Source: Microbacterium suwonense
GTDB lineage: Bacteria; Actinomycetota; Actinomycetes; Actinomycetales; Microbacteriaceae
Length of the DNA: 64,000 nucleotides
Assembly: GCF_030296555.1 (NCBI RefSeq)
Contig: NZ_AP027728.1
Location: 372,001-436,000, forward strand
Reading direction: 5' to 3'
Numbering within the stretch: position 1 is the stretch's first letter; the number at the start of each line of letters is the position of its first letter. The notes beneath the pieces were generated by a model that saw only the letters and a list, made by a program, of their open reading frames with translations, was not told the origin of the DNA and searched no databases. The position numbers and the translations under genes were made by a program. Below are positions 8,481 through 19,163 of this stretch, piece after piece.

Positions 8481-9391
8481 ATCTCGGACTCATCGTCGGC
8501 GAGGCCCTGCTCGGCCTGCGTCGCAATCTCTCGATGGTCATCTCGGTGGTGCTGGTCACCTTCGTCTCGCTCACCTTCGTCGGCGCTGCTGTGCTCATGC
8601 AGACTCAGATCAGCACCATGCGTGCGTACTGGGGCGAGAAGGCCGAGGTGACGGTGTACATGTGCTCGCCGCTGTCGACCACGCCGAACTGCGTCGGCGG
8701 CGAGGCCACGCAGGAGCAGATCGACAAGGTCAAGGAGTCTCTCGAGGGCGACGCGCTGGCGCCGCTGATCAGCGAGATGCGCCTGCAGAGCAAGGAGGAG
8801 GCGTACCGCGACATCGTCGCCCAGCTCGGCGAGGAGCAGGCCAGCGTCATCGGCGTGGAGAACACCTCGGTGGACTTCCGCGTCACCATGAAGGATCCGC
8901 AGCAGTCGGAGGTGATCACCGAAGCGTTCTCAGGCCAGGCCGGCGTGGATGCGGTGAAGGACCAGCGCAAGCTGCTCGATCCGCTGTTCTCCGCGCTCAC
9001 CGTGGCGACGTACATCGCCGTCGGTGTCGCCGCACTCATGCTGATCGCCGCCGTGCTGCTGATCTCCACCACGATCCGACTGTCGGCCTATGCGCGCCGG
9101 AAGGAGATCGGGATCATGCGGCTGGTGGGCGCTTCGAACAGCTCGATCCAGACCCCGTTCGTGCTGGAAGGCGTCTTCGCGGCCTTCCTCGGGTCGGTCT
9201 TCGCCAGCGCGGCGGTGCTCACCGGCGTGCACTTCGGGGTGGAAGGGTATCTGGCCGAGCGCGTTCCGTTCATGCGGCCACTGGTGGGGATGCAGGACGC
9301 CGTCTTCGTGGTCCCCGTGCTGGTCGGCATCGGGATCCTGCTCTCGGCGCTGTCCGCCGGCTTCGCGATCCGGCGCTGGCTGCGCACGTGA
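8477..9391 (+). CDS. ftsX: Cell-division permease-like protein FtsX
   Basis: This is the 304-residue membrane partner of FtsE. The layout is typical: one N-terminal helix ([21 protein letters not shown]), a large extracellular domain of about 125 residues, then three C-terminal helices with [14 protein letters not shown] between the first two. The extracellular loop has two cysteines ([10 protein letters not shown]), as in other actinobacterial FtsX. The ATG overlaps the ftsE stop. It acts at the divisome to activate NlpC/P60 hydrolases. Confidence 0.93.
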   Translation: MNLGLIVGEALLGLRRNLSMVISVVLVTFVSLTFVGAAVLMQTQISTMRAYWGEKAEVTVYMCSPLSTTPNCVGGEATQEQIDKVKESLEGDALAPLISEMRLQSKEEAYRDIVAQLGEEQASVIGVENTSVDFRVTMKDPQQSEVITEAFSGQAGVDAVKDQRKLLDPLFSALTVATYIAVGVAALMLIAAVLLISTTIRLSAYARRKEIGIMRLVGASNSSIQTPFVLEGVFAAFLGSVFASAAVLTGVHFGVEGYLAERVPFMRPLVGMQDAVFVVPVLVGIGILLSALSAGFAIRRWLRT

Positions 9392-9455
9392 GCGCCGGCA
9401 CCTGAGCTAGACTGATCGGCTGGCCCGGCACGGGCCTGCGGAAACAGGAGACATC

Positions 9456-9932
9456 ATGCCCAGGGAACGCGGTGAGAAGGTCATCGCGACCAACCGTCGC
9501 GCGCGTCACGACTACAACCTCGAGAAGTCGTACGAAGCAGGCCTCGTGCTCACCGGCACTGAGGTCAAGTCGCTGCGCCAAGGGCGCGCGAACCTCAGCG
9601 ACGGCTACGCGTTCATCAAGGGCGGCGAGGCCTTCCTCGATGCCGTGCACATCCCGGAGTACTCCCAGGGGCACTGGACGAATCACTCCGCCAAGCGCAT
9701 CCGCAAGCTGCTGCTGCACCGCGACGAGATCCACAAGCTCGAGCACGCGGTCTCGGCCGGCGGCTACACGCTGGTGCCGCTGCGACTGTACTTCTCTGAC
9801 GGCCGCGCCAAGGTCGAGATCGCACTCGCGAAGGGCAAGCGCGAGTACGACAAGCGTCAGACGCTGCGCGAGCGGCAGGACACCCGCGAGGCCGAGCGCG
9901 CGATGCGCACCCGCAACCGCATGGGGGAGTGA
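9456..9932 (+). CDS. smpB: SsrA-binding protein SmpB
   Basis: SmpB brings tmRNA to stalled ribosomes in trans-translation. The 158-residue product matches the family length, with [19 protein letters not shown] at the N-terminus, [21 protein letters not shown] and a basic C-terminal tail ([19 protein letters not shown]) that enters the ribosome. The ribosome site is CAGGAGA before the ATG; a TAGACT -10 is at 9408-9413. The ftsEX-smpB order is common in actinobacteria. No tmRNA gene is visible in the window. Confidence 0.96.
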   Translation: MPRERGEKVIATNRRARHDYNLEKSYEAGLVLTGTEVKSLRQGRANLSDGYAFIKGGEAFLDAVHIPEYSQGHWTNHSAKRIRKLLLHRDEIHKLEHAVSAGGYTLVPLRLYFSDGRAKVEIALAKGKREYDKRQTLRERQDTREAERAMRTRNRMGE

Positions 9933-9938
9933 CCCCGG

Positions 9939-11824
9939 TCAGAGCCGCGGTTCGAAGCCGAACGTCGTCCCGAGGAATCGCAGCTCGGTCTGCAGCGACG
10001 AGACGATCGTCTCCGCGCGGCGGAAGCCGTGCCCCTCGCCCGGATACAGCACGTACTCGTGCGGGACGCCACGCGCGGCCAGCGCGTCGCGGATCGCCTC
10101 GGACTGCGACGGCGGCACGACCTTGTCATCCGCGCCCTGCAGCAGCAGCACCGGCACATCGATCCGGTCGGCGTGCGTGAGGGGCGAGCGTGCGATGTAG
10201 ACCGCTTCGGCCTCGGGGAGCGGGCCGACCAGCCCGTTCAGATAGTGCTTCTCGAAGTCGTGGGTGTCGGATGCCAGCATCCGCAGATCCGCCACGCCAT
10301 ACCTGCTGATGCCGGCGGCGAACGCGCCGCCGCGCACCAGCGCGCTCAGCACCGTCCAGCCGCCCGCCGATCCGCCCTTGATGGCGATTCGGGCGGGGTC
10401 GGCCACCCCTGCCTCGGCGAGCCCCTGCGCCGCCGCGATCACGTCGTCGACATCGACGACGCCCCACTGTCCGTCGAGCCGCTTGCGGTACGCTCGCCCG
10501 TAGCCGGTGGATCCGCCGTAGTTCACATCGAGCACGCCGATGCCGCGGCTGGTCCAGTAGGCGTAGGCATCGGATGCCGCGCCCGACACGTGCGAGGTCG
10601 GTCCGCCGTGCACCATCACGATGTACGGCGGGAGCTCACCGTCGGGGGCGGTCGCGTCGGGGTTCGCGGGCCGGTAGTCGAAGGCGTGCACCGCACCGTG
10701 AGGTCCGTCGAAGGTCACCGCGCGGGCCGGAGGGCACCAGCCGGGATCGGCGGGTTCGCCGCCGCGGATCGCGGTCACCTCATCCGAATCGACATCCACG
10801 AACCACAGGCCGCGGGAGACTTCGGCGCCGGCTCCCGAGATCAGCACGCGGGAGCCTGACACGTCATCGATGCTCACCTCGGCCGTCGCGGGGAGCTCGA
10901 GCCTTCGCTCCGTCCCGGCTGCCGGGTCGATCAGCACCACGGCATCCCCGCCGTTCGTGCGGACCGCGACGATGCGGCCGTCATCGAGCACGGCGTACCA
11001 GCGAGTGCCGAGCACCCACAGGGCGCCCCCGGTGTCGGCATCGGCCAGGAGGAACGGCTCCGTGGTCGCGGGAGGCGTCTGCGCGGGCGGAGGAGTGTCC
11101 TCTGCGATGCGAGCGAGGTGCAGATTCCAGCGCCCGGTGGCGTCGTCGGCGTACAGCAGCTCGTCGTCGGAGAGCCACTCGGGCTGCAGTGCCGCGCGGC
11201 AGGGGACCGGTGTGAGCGATCCGGACTCCAGATGTACGACCGCGACTCGCGCATGCTCCCAGGGCATCCGCTGCTCGGTCCACTGCACATAGGCCAAGCG
11301 CGTCCCGTCCGGCGACAGCGACGGGTGGGCGTAGAACCCCGAACCGTAGTGGGACACCCACGCGGCGGAGTCGTCGTCTGCAGCCGACCCGTCCGTCGGG
11401 ATCTCCGCGATGCCGCGCCAGTGCTCCTTTCCGCGCAGATCCTCGCGCACGGCGAATAGGCGGCCCTGCTGCACGGTGAGGCCGCCGAACTGTGCGCCCG
11501 GTGCCGTCAGCGGCTCGGGGCGCCGCCGCGCAGCATCCGATGCACCCGCTGGTCGGCCGCGTTCACGAAGTACAGCGTGCCCTCGGCATCCGCCGTCCAC
11601 GCCCCGCCACCGTACTCGTGCACCCGCGAGCGGGCGTTCCACGGCTCGGGCAGGATCTCGCGGCCCGAGGAGCTGCGTACCGTGACCCGGCCACCCTGCG
11701 ACGGCACCGACTCACCCCACCAGATCTCGTCGCCGACGAAGCGTGCTCCGTCGATCCGCGGAGGGGATGCCGAGACGTCGGCGGCGGAGAGCGGCGAAGG
11801 CCAGGAACCGTACGGCATGGTCAT
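9939..11824 (-). CDS. S9 family prolyl oligopeptidase (frame broken by one missing base)
   Basis: This is a serine peptidase of about 628 residues. The N-terminal half is a beta-propeller-like domain (repeated LSPDGTRLAYVQW-type blades). The C-terminal alpha/beta-hydrolase domain has the nucleophile motif IKGGSAGGWTV and a late Asp/His region (LLLQGADDKVVPP, YPGEGHGF). It resembles acylaminoacyl/dipeptidyl peptidases; there is no signal peptide, so it is cytoplasmic. The frame breaks at a G run at 11517-11520 (plus-strand view): one more base joins VHRMLRGGAP to EPLTAPGAQFGG. The ATG at 11824 lies 7 bases after a minus-strand TAGGGT (11832-11837), so it is probably leaderless. Convergent with smpB. 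Confidence 0.85.
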
Positions 11825-11863
11825 GCACACGACCCTACCCGCGAGGCGGTGCGACGACGCCGG

Positions 11864-11880
11864 GTGACATATGGCGTCAC
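11864..11880. promoter_or_regulatory. Inverted repeat between the S9 peptidase gene and metF
   Basis: GTGAC and GTCAC form a perfect 5-bp inverted repeat around a 7-base centre (17 bp in all). It lies upstream of a TACCGT -10-like hexamer at 11910-11915 that could serve metF. It could be an operator for a methionine or sulfur regulator, but no known consensus is matched with confidence. Confidence 0.35.
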
Positions 11881-11974
11881 ACAGTGTGCGCCGGGCCGCT
11901 CCGCCGTTCTACCGTGCTGAGACACCCTGCTCCAGGTCGGCGGGGACGAGTCCTGATCAGCGAGGGAGAGACCC

Positions 11975-12924
11975 ATGCGCCGCGTGCCGTTCTCCTTCGA
12001 GCTGTATCCACCGCGATCACCGGCCAGCACACCGGCGCTGCACGAGACGATCGACCGACTCGCGGCGGCCGGACCCGATTTCCTCTCGGTCACCTATGGC
12101 GCCGGAGGCTCCACCGGCGGGCGCTCGCTGGAGGTGCTGCGCCACATCCGCACGCACACCGACGTCGAGCCCCTCGCCCATCTCACCTGCGTCGGCAACA
12201 CCTATGCGGGGGCCGCGCGCCTGATCCGGGAGTTTCTGGATGCCGGAATCCTCAGCTTCCTCGCGCTGCGCGGCGACCCGCCTGCCGGTCTCGGCGAGGG
12301 CGAGCCGTTCCTCGGCGACCTGGAGAGCTCCGCGCAGCTCGTGCAGCTCATCGACCGCGTGCAGGCCGAGCGCGCCCCCTACGAGGAATCGCCCGTACCG
12401 GGGAACCCCGCAGCGGTACGCGTCGCACCCCGCCGCAAGGTGAGCATCGCCGTGGCGGCGTTCCCGAACGGTCACCCTCGCTCCGCATACAGCAGCCAGC
12501 ACGTCGATGCGCTGCTGGCCAAGCAGGCCGCCGGCGCCACGCTCGCCATCACACAGCTGTTCTTCCATGCGGATCACTATCTGGCCTTCGTCGAACGTGC
12601 CCGCCGCGCCGGTGTCACCATCCCGATCCTGCCCGGGATCATGCCGATCACCTCACCCGCTCGGCTCGCCCGTGTACTGGAGCTGACCGGGGAGGAGCTG
12701 CCCGGAGAGCTGTCGATCTCCTCGAGGTCGAGCCGACCGCCGAGGGCCGCAGGCAGGTCGGCATCGAGTGGGCCGCCGATCTCGCCCGTGCCGTCGTCGC
12801 CGGCGGCGCACCGGGAGTGCACCTCTACGCCTTCAACCAGCACGACACCGTGCTCGACGTCCTCGCCCAGGCGGGCATCCGCACCGGGCTGCAGCTCTCC
12901 GCATCATCGAAAGGAACCCCATGA
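11975..12924 (+). CDS. metF: Methylenetetrahydrofolate reductase (frame broken by one missing base)
   Basis: MetF reduces 5,10-methylene-THF to 5-methyl-THF, the methyl donor used by the next gene. The product starts RRVPFSFELYPPRSPAST, has FLSVTYGAGGSTGG and the flavin/folate region AGATLAITQLFFHADHYLAFVERAR, then IPILPGIMPI. The frame changes at about 12715-12719: adding one base (probably a C) joins GELSI to LLEVEPTAEG and gives VHLYAFNQHDTV near the end. Corrected length is about 316 residues. GAGGGAGA precedes the ATG. The stop overlaps the metE start, so the two are co-translated. Confidence 0.88.
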
Positions 12925-15233
12925 CCGCTTTCCCCGCCGGAACGATCCTCGGCTACCCCCGGATCGGCCGCCGCCGCGAGCTGAAGAAGGCCGTCGAGGC
13001 ATTCTGGGCCGGCCGCATCGACGAGCAGAGCCTGCGGGCGACGGCCGCTGAGCTGCGTGCCGCCAACCGCGAGCGTCTCGCGGAGCTCGGCCTCGGCCGC
13101 GAGGATTCCGCCATCCCCGAGTCGTTCTCGTACTACGACCAGGTGCTGGACGCCGCCGTCACCGTCGGCGCGATCCCGACCCGCTTCGAGCACCTCCGCG
13201 AGCAGGACGGCACGATCGGACTCCCGGCGTACTTCACCGTCGCGCGCGGCGAGGGCGACCGTGCGCCGCTGGAGATGACCAAGTGGTTCGACTCCAACTA
13301 CCACTACCTGGTGCCCGAGATCGGCCCCGAGACGGCGTTCTCGCTCTCCAGCGACCGGCTCGTGCGCGAGGTCGCCGAAGCGGCAGACGCCGGATTCCGC
13401 ACCCGCCCCGTCATCGTCGGACCGGTCACCCTGCTCGCCCTCGCCAAGGCGTCGGATGACGCGCCGGAGGGCTTCGATCCGCTCAGCAGGCTGGACGACG
13501 TGCTCGCCGTGTACGCCGAACTGCTCGCGAAGCTGAAGGCCGCCGGCGCCGAGTGGGTGCAGCTGGATGAGCCCGCACTGGTCAGCGAATCCCTACCCGC
13601 CTCCACCGCGCAGCTCGCGGATGCCGCACAGCGTGCCCTCGCCGTGCTCGGCGGCGCCGTCCAGCGCCCCGCCATCTTCGTCGCGGCGCCGTACGCCGAG
13701 CTCGGCGACGTGCTCCCCGTGCTCGCCGCTGCCCCCATCGAGGCGATCGGCATCGACCTGGTCCGCGGGGGCATTCCGGCATCGCTGCCGGAGCTGAACG
13801 GCAAGACCGTCGTGGGCGGTGTGATCGACGGCCACAACATCTGGCGCGGCGATCTGGACGGCGCCCTCGGAAAGCTCGAGGCGCTGCGGGCCCTCGGCGC
13901 TGAGTCCGTCTCGGCATCCACCTCCACCTCACTGCTGCACGTGCCGCACGATGTGCAGGAGGAGACCAAGCTCGATCGACGCCTGGTGTCGTGGCTGGCC
14001 TTCGCCGACCAGAAGGTCGGTCAGATCGTCACGCTCGCGCAGGGACTCGCGGAGGGCCGACAGGCGGTCGCCGCAGAGCTCGACGCCGCATCCGCTGCCC
14101 TCGCCGACCGCCACGACGCCCCCGGCGTGCTCGACGGCTCGGTGCGTGCGCGTGCGCTCGCCGAGGGTGACTTCTCCCGGGTCTCCTACGAGGAGCGCAA
14201 GAGCGCCCAGGAGGCGCTGAATCTTCCCGCCCTGCCGCTGACCACGATCGGATCGTTCCCGCAGACCGCCGACATCCGTCGTGCGCGTGCGCAGTTCGGT
14301 CGTGGTGAGGTGCCGCAGGACGACTACGAGGCCTTCCTGCGCTCCGAGATCGACCGCGTCGTCGCGCTGCAGGAGGAGCTGGGCCTGGACGTGCTCGTGC
14401 ACGGCGAGGCCGAGCGCAACGACATGGTGCAGTACTTCGCTGAGCACCTGGACGGCTTCGCGGTGACCGAGCACGGCTGGGTGCAGTCCTACGGATCGCG
14501 CGCCACCCGTCCCTCGATTCTGTGGGGCGACGTGTCGCGCCCCGCGCCGATCACCGTGTCGTGGGCGGCGTACGCGCAGTCGCTGAGCGCCAAGCACGTC
14601 AAGGGCATGCTCACCGGTCCGGTGACGATCCTGGCATGGTCGTTCGTGCGCGACGACCAGCCGCTCGCCGAGACCGCCAACCAGGTGGCACTGGCGCTGC
14701 GCGACGAGATCGCCGACCTCGAGCAGGCCGGAATCGAGATCATCCAGGTCGACGAGCCGGCGCTGCGCGAGCTGCTGCCGCTGAAGAAGGCCGACCAGGC
14801 CGCCTACCTGGACTGGTCGGTGCGCTCGTTCCGCCTCGCCACCGGCGGCGCCGCGGCAGGCACGCAGGTGCACACCCACCTGTGTTACTCGGAGTTCGGC
14901 GTGGTGATCGACGCGATCCGCGCGCTGGACGCCGATGTGACCTCGATCGAGGCCGCGCGCAGCCGGATGGAGGTCGTCGCCGATGTGGCGCGATCCGGGT
15001 TCGACCACGGCGTCGGGCCGGGCGTCTACGACATCCACTCGCCCCGCGTGCCCAGCGTCGACGAGATCGAGCAGCTGCTGCGTCGTGCAGTGGACGAGCT
15101 GCCGCTGCAGCAGCTCTGGGTCAACCCGGACTGCGGGCTGAAGACCCGCGGCTACGACGAGACCGTGGCATCGCTGCACAACATCGTCGAGGCCACCCAT
15201 CGCGTCCGCGAGGACGTGGTGGTCCCCGCCTGA
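12921..15233 (+). CDS. metE: Cobalamin-independent methionine synthase
   Basis: MetE transfers a methyl group from 5-methyl-THF triglutamate to homocysteine. The 770-residue product has the duplicated barrel layout: an N-terminal domain (ILGYPRIGRRRELKKAVE) and a C-terminal catalytic domain (TTIGSFPQTADIRRARAQF). Zinc ligands are visible in HTHLCYSEF and NPDCGLKTRG. AAAGGAACCCC precedes the ATG. No cobalamin or SAM riboswitch is seen upstream of metFE. The order metF-metE gives consecutive steps. Confidence 0.96.
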   Translation: MTAFPAGTILGYPRIGRRRELKKAVEAFWAGRIDEQSLRATAAELRAANRERLAELGLGREDSAIPESFSYYDQVLDAAVTVGAIPTRFEHLREQDGTIGLPAYFTVARGEGDRAPLEMTKWFDSNYHYLVPEIGPETAFSLSSDRLVREVAEAADAGFRTRPVIVGPVTLLALAKASDDAPEGFDPLSRLDDVLAVYAELLAKLKAAGAEWVQLDEPALVSESLPASTAQLADAAQRALAVLGGAVQRPAIFVAAPYAELGDVLPVLAAAPIEAIGIDLVRGGIPASLPELNGKTVVGGVIDGHNIWRGDLDGALGKLEALRALGAESVSASTSTSLLHVPHDVQEETKLDRRLVSWLAFADQKVGQIVTLAQGLAEGRQAVAAELDAASAALADRHDAPGVLDGSVRARALAEGDFSRVSYEERKSAQEALNLPALPLTTIGSFPQTADIRRARAQFGRGEVPQDDYEAFLRSEIDRVVALQEELGLDVLVHGEAERNDMVQYFAEHLDGFAVTEHGWVQSYGSRATRPSILWGDVSRPAPITVSWAAYAQSLSAKHVKGMLTGPVTILAWSFVRDDQPLAETANQVALALRDEIADLEQAGIEIIQVDEPALRELLPLKKADQAAYLDWSVRSFRLATGGAAAGTQVHTHLCYSEFGVVIDAIRALDADVTSIEAARSRMEVVADVARSGFDHGVGPGVYDIHSPRVPSVDEIEQLLRRAVDELPLQQLWVNPDCGLKTRGYDETVASLHNIVEATHRVREDVVVPA

Positions 15234-15262
15234 CCCGTACTCGCGGCGAGACCCTCGTCAGC

Positions 15263-15306
15263 GTCGAGACCCCTCCTGAATTGCGAGATCCAGGAGGGGT
15301 CTCGAC
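15263..15306. terminator. Bidirectional terminator between metE and lexA, with a third repeat arm
   Basis: A perfect 16-bp stem (15263-15278 with 15291-15306, arm GTCGAGACCCCTCCTG) closes a 12-base loop. It sits between the convergent metE and lexA genes. A third copy of the right arm, CAGGAGGGGTCTCG, follows at 15310-15323, so the left arm could pair with either. No U-tract follows, which is usual for actinobacterial terminators. Confidence 0.75.
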
Positions 15307-15354
15307 GTTCAGGAGGGGTCTCGGCGGAGTCAGGTGAGAGGAGCCTGGGCGCGG

Positions 15355-16041
15355 TCAGACGGCGCGCAGCACCGCCACCACCTTGCCGAGCACGACCGAC
15401 TCGTCACCAAGGATCGGCTCGAACGCAGAGTTGCGGGGCAGCAGCCAGATGTGCCCGTCGCGGCGCCGGAACGTCTTCACGGTCGCCTCGCCGTCGATCA
15501 TCGCTGCGACGATCTCGCCGTTCTCGGCGGTGTTCTGCGTGCGCACGACCACCCAGTCGCCATCGCAGATGGCTGCGTCGATCATCGACTCGCCGCTCAC
15601 CTTGAGCATGAACAGATCGCCCTTGCCGACGAGCTGACGGGGGAGCGGGAAGATCTCCTCGACCTGCTGGTCGGCGGTGATCGGCACACCGGCTGCGATC
15701 TGCCCGACCAGCGGCACCAGCGCGGCGTCGCCCACGGCCGGGGAGGTGTCGGCCGGGCTCTCGGTGCTCGTGCCCGGCAGATCGATCAGCACTTCCATGG
15801 CGCGGGTCTTGCCCGGGTCGCGGCGCAGATAGCCGCTGAGCTCCAGCTGGCCCAGCTGATGGGTGACGCTGGACAGCGACTTCAGGCCGACGGCGTCGCC
15901 GATCTCGCGCATGCTCGGCGGATAGCCGTGCCGCGCGATGGAGGTCTGGATGACCTCGAGGATCGCCAGCTGCTTGGCGCTCAGGCTCTTGCGCCGACGG
16001 GTGCGCGGAGCCTCGGATGCGGGGGCGGGGATGTCGCTCAT
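15355..16041 (-). CDS. lexA: SOS-response repressor LexA
   Basis: LexA represses DNA-damage genes and cleaves itself when RecA is active. The 228-residue product has an N-terminal winged helix-turn-helix ([23 protein letters not shown]) and a C-terminal S24 peptidase. The Ala-Gly cleavage site is in IAAGVP, the catalytic Ser in VSGESMIDA, and the Lys in ATVKTFRRR. The ATG at 16041 has AAGGAGC upstream. It is divergent from a LysM gene, the arrangement known for lexA and Rv2719c/divS in mycobacteria and corynebacteria. Confidence 0.96.
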   Translation of the reverse strand: MSDIPAPASEAPRTRRRKSLSAKQLAILEVIQTSIARHGYPPSMREIGDAVGLKSLSSVTHQLGQLELSGYLRRDPGKTRAMEVLIDLPGTSTESPADTSPAVGDAALVPLVGQIAAGVPITADQQVEEIFPLPRQLVGKGDLFMLKVSGESMIDAAICDGDWVVVRTQNTAENGEIVAAMIDGEATVKTFRRRDGHIWLLPRNSAFEPILGDESVVLGKVVAVLRAV

Positions 16042-16217
16042 CGGTGCTCCTTCGTTCGAGTCGACCGGGGCGGGATCCGCGCCGACGCGGGTGCCCGGTT
16101 CGAATGTCGGTGGCCAGTGGTGTGCTGTCCGTATCGAAACCGTATCCGATAGAACGCGGAAAACGGAAGATTCGTTCGAGCGAGTCGACGAAATGGTCGC
16201 CTGGATTTCGAAGAACG

Positions 16218-16251
16218 CTTGACAGATGTTCGAGATCGAAGATAAGTTCGG
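16218..16251. promoter_or_regulatory. LysM gene promoter overlapped by two LexA-box-like sites
   Basis: A TTGACA hexamer at 16219-16224 and a TAAGTT at 16243-16248 (18-base spacer) form a good sigma-A-type promoter for the LysM gene. Two partial matches to the actinobacterial SOS box TCGAAC-N4-GTTCGA overlap it: 16236-16251 (10 of 12 fixed positions) and 16218-16233 (8 of 12; one half-site perfect). LexA bound here would block the promoter. The boxes are read by eye. Confidence 0.55.
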
Positions 16252-16347
16252 AACGTAGCTTCGCATTCGGCATCCCCGGCCGGGTGCCGGATGCGAAAGC
16301 TGCACCACTTCCGCCGGGCGATCGGCGGACGAGAAGAGGAGCATCAG

Positions 16348-16733
16348 ATGAGCACCATCAGCATCCAGAGCCCCGCGATCCTGCGCGCCTCCGCCGGTGC
16401 CGCCGGGCGTTCGATGCGCACGACCAGGCTGCGTATGACCGCGCGCGGCCGCCGTGTGTTGGCAGCCGTCGTCGCCGCCCCTCTCGCTGCCGGGATCGCG
16501 TTCTCCGTGATCGCGGGCGGCTCCGCCCTGGCCTCCGGCGAGCACGGCGACCCGGTCTCCTTCGAGACGGTGACGGCGCTGCCGGGGAGACCCTCTGGTC
16601 GATCGCCACCGAGACCGCACCGGGTGTGGACCCCCGCGTCGTGATCGACGACATCATGAGTCTGAACAACCTCAGCAGCGCATCGATCCAGGTCGGTGAC
16701 GAGATCGCGATCCCCACGCAGTACTCCCGCTGA
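16348..16733 (+). CDS. LysM-domain SOS cell-division regulator, ChiZ/DivS-like (frame broken)
   Basis: This is a small membrane protein next to lexA. It has a basic N-terminus, one transmembrane helix ([27 protein letters not shown]) and a C-terminal LysM domain ([14 protein letters not shown], then [14 protein letters not shown] and [10 protein letters not shown]). In relatives (Rv2719c/ChiZ, DivS) such proteins are induced by DNA damage and delay division. The frame breaks at GGGG 16584-16587; one more G joins VTALPG to ETLWSIAT and gives about 128 residues. GAGAAGAGGAG precedes the ATG. Function is inferred from domain and position. Confidence 0.78.
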
Positions 16734-16782
16734 CGCCGTCATCCGGCTCTCGGCAGACGTCCCGCGCTCTACCATGGGAAGG

Positions 16783-17865
16783 GTGACCTCTCTCGACGAG
16801 CTGCCCCTCCGCGACGACCTTCGCGGGCTCACTCCCTACGGTGCGCCGCAGGCGCCGCTGCCGGTCGCGCTGAACGTCAACGAGAACACGCATCCGGTGC
16901 CGGAAGCGGTCGTCGGCGAGATCCTCGATGACGTCGCTCTCGCGCTCAGTGAGGTCAATCGCTATCCCGATCGGGAGTTCACCGAGCTGCGCGAGGCCCT
17001 CGCCGACTATCTCGGGCACGGGCTCACTGCGGATCAGGTCTGGGCGGGCAACGGCTCCAACGAGGTGCTGCAGCACATCATGCAGGCCTTCGCCGGTCCC
17101 GGGCGCACCGTCTTCGGCTTCGCGCCCACCTATTCGATGTACCCGCTGATCGCCCAGGGGACGGGTGCGCAATGGGTCGCCGGCACTCGTGAGGACGACT
17201 ACTCGATCACGCCCGAGAGCGCGGCGGAGCAGGTGGCCGCAGCGGATCCGGATGTCGTGCTGCTGTGCTCGCCGAACAACCCGACCGGAACGCCGCTCGG
17301 ACTCGACGTGATCGAGGCCGTGTACGCGGCGGCGCGCGGCGTCGTGGTGGTCGACGAGGCGTATCACGAGTTCGCGCCGAAGGACGCGGTATCCGCACTG
17401 TCGCTGCTGCCGGGGAGCCCACGACTGGCGATCTCTCGCACCATGAGCAAGGCGTTCGCATTCGCCGGGGCGCGGGTGGGATACCTCGCCGCCGATCCCG
17501 CCTTCATCGACGCGCTGCGCCTGGTGCGTCTGCCCTACCACCTCAGTGCTCTCACTCAGGCGGCGGCGACCGCGGCGCTGCGAAATGCCGGCACGATGCT
17601 GCAGATGGTCGACGAGATCGTCGAGCAGCGCGACCGGATCTCCGCGACCCTGGAAGCACTCGGCTACCGGCCGCACCCATCGTGGTCGAATTTCGTGCTC
17701 TTCGGCGGGGTGGACGACCCGAAGGCCCTCTGGCGGGCGCTGTACGACCGCGGTGTGCTGATCAGGGATGTCGGCATCCCCGGCCACCTGCGCGTCTCCG
17801 CCGGCACCGAGTCCGAGACCACGGCCTTCCTGGAAGCACTTGCGTCGATAGGATCAGCATCATGA
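16783..17865 (+). CDS. hisC: Histidinol-phosphate aminotransferase
   Basis: HisC is the PLP-dependent aminotransferase that converts imidazole-acetol phosphate to histidinol phosphate. About 360 residues, with [22 protein letters not shown] and the PLP-lysine motif [19 protein letters not shown] chose GTG 16783, 7 bases after a TACCAT -10 (16770-16775), which makes it leaderless; ATG 16774 lies inside that hexamer. The stop overlaps the hisB ATG. hisD and hisF are not in the window. Confidence 0.93.
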   Translation: MTSLDELPLRDDLRGLTPYGAPQAPLPVALNVNENTHPVPEAVVGEILDDVALALSEVNRYPDREFTELREALADYLGHGLTADQVWAGNGSNEVLQHIMQAFAGPGRTVFGFAPTYSMYPLIAQGTGAQWVAGTREDDYSITPESAAEQVAAADPDVVLLCSPNNPTGTPLGLDVIEAVYAAARGVVVVDEAYHEFAPKDAVSALSLLPGSPRLAISRTMSKAFAFAGARVGYLAADPAFIDALRLVRLPYHLSALTQAAATAALRNAGTMLQMVDEIVEQRDRISATLEALGYRPHPSWSNFVLFGGVDDPKALWRALYDRGVLIRDVGIPGHLRVSAGTESETTAFLEALASIGSAS

Positions 17866-18485
17866 GCGACACCCGCCCCGCCCCGCAGCCTCGCACGGCG
17901 CAGCGTGCCCGCAGCACCTCCGAGTCGACCGTCGAGGTCGAGGTGAACCTCGACGGCACCGGCCGCAGCGACATCAGCACCTCTGTGCCGTTCTTCGACC
18001 ACATGCTCACCGCGTTCGCGAAGCACTCGCTCACCGACCTCACGGTGCGCGCCACGGGCGACACCCACATCGACGCGCACCACACCGTGGAAGACATCTC
18101 CATCGTGCTCGGACAGGCCATCCGTGAGGCGCTCGGCGACAAGTCGGGCATCGCCCGCTACGGTGACGCGCTCGTGCCGCTGGACGAGGCGCTCGCGCAG
18201 GCCGTCGTCGACATCTCCGGGCGTCCGTTCCTGGTGCACGACGGCGAGCCCGCCGGCTTCGAGCTGCACCTGATCGGCGGCCACTTCACCGGGTCTCTGG
18301 TGCGGCACGTGTTCGAGGCCATCGCCTTCAACGCCGCGCTGACCGTGCACGTGCGCGTGCTCGGCGGACGCGACCCGCACCACATCGCCGAGGCGGAGTT
18401 CAAGGCGTTCGCGAGGGCCTTCCGGCAGGCGAAGGCACTGGACCCGCTGGTCGAGGGCATCCCGTCGACCAAGGGCGCGCTGTGA
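17862..18485 (+). CDS. hisB: Imidazoleglycerol-phosphate dehydratase
   Basis: This is the dehydratase-only form of HisB (207 residues; no fused phosphatase). Metal-binding duplicated motifs are visible: [23 protein letters not shown] [10 protein letters not shown], and [14 protein letters not shown] near the end. It makes imidazole-acetol phosphate, the substrate of HisC. ATGA overlaps connect it to hisC before it and hisH after it. Confidence 0.95.
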   Translation: MSDTRPAPQPRTAQRARSTSESTVEVEVNLDGTGRSDISTSVPFFDHMLTAFAKHSLTDLTVRATGDTHIDAHHTVEDISIVLGQAIREALGDKSGIARYGDALVPLDEALAQAVVDISGRPFLVHDGEPAGFELHLIGGHFTGSLVRHVFEAIAFNAALTVHVRVLGGRDPHHIAEAEFKAFARAFRQAKALDPLVEGIPSTKGAL

Positions 18486-19120
18486 CACGGACCCCGCGCG
18501 TCGTCGTCTTCGACTACGAGTCGGGGAACGTCCACTCCGCGGTGAAGGCCCTTGCTGCTGCCGGCGCAGAGGTGCAGCTCACCGACGATCGGCGAGCCGC
18601 TCAGGAGGCGGATGGGCTGTTCGTGCCAGGAGTCGGGGCCTTCGCAGCCGTGGCCGAGGCACTGCGTGCGCACGGCGGAGACGAGATCATCGACCGGCGG
18701 TTGGCCGGCGGACGGCCCGTCCTCGGTGTCTGCGTCGGGATGCAGGTGCTGTTCGAACGCGGCGTCGAACGCGGCCAGAACGCCGAGGGACTGGGCGAGT
18801 GGCCGGGCACGGTCACCGAGCTGGATGCTCCCGTGCTGCCGCACATGGGCTGGAACACGGTCGAGGCGGGCGAGGACAGCGTGCTGTTCCGCGGCATCGA
18901 GGATGAGCGCTTCTACTTCGTGCACTCGTTCGCCGCGAAGGCCTGGGACATCGAGGTCACCGGTCCGTTCCGGCGACCGGCGCTGACCTGGGCGACGCAC
19001 GGCGAGCGATTCCTCGCCGCCGTGGAGAACGGCCCGCTGTCGGCCACCCAGTTCCACCCCGAGAAGTCCGGCGACGCCGGCATCCGCCTGCTCACCAACT
19101 GGGTCGGCTCGCTCGGCTGA
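18482..19120 (+). CDS. hisH: Imidazole glycerol phosphate synthase, glutaminase subunit
   Basis: HisH hydrolyses glutamine and channels ammonia to HisF. The 212-residue class I amidotransferase shows the nucleophile motif [13 protein letters not shown], an oxyanion-strand PGVGAF and the His/Glu pair in [10 protein letters not shown]. The GTG start overlaps the hisB stop. The partner hisF is not in this window and must lie elsewhere. Confidence 0.95.
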   Translation: MTRTPRVVVFDYESGNVHSAVKALAAAGAEVQLTDDRRAAQEADGLFVPGVGAFAAVAEALRAHGGDEIIDRRLAGGRPVLGVCVGMQVLFERGVERGQNAEGLGEWPGTVTELDAPVLPHMGWNTVEAGEDSVLFRGIEDERFYFVHSFAAKAWDIEVTGPFRRPALTWATHGERFLAAVENGPLSATQFHPEKSGDAGIRLLTNWVGSLG

Positions 19121-19163
19121 GGCCGCGGCACACCGACGCTCCGACACAAGGGACCTGCCATGT

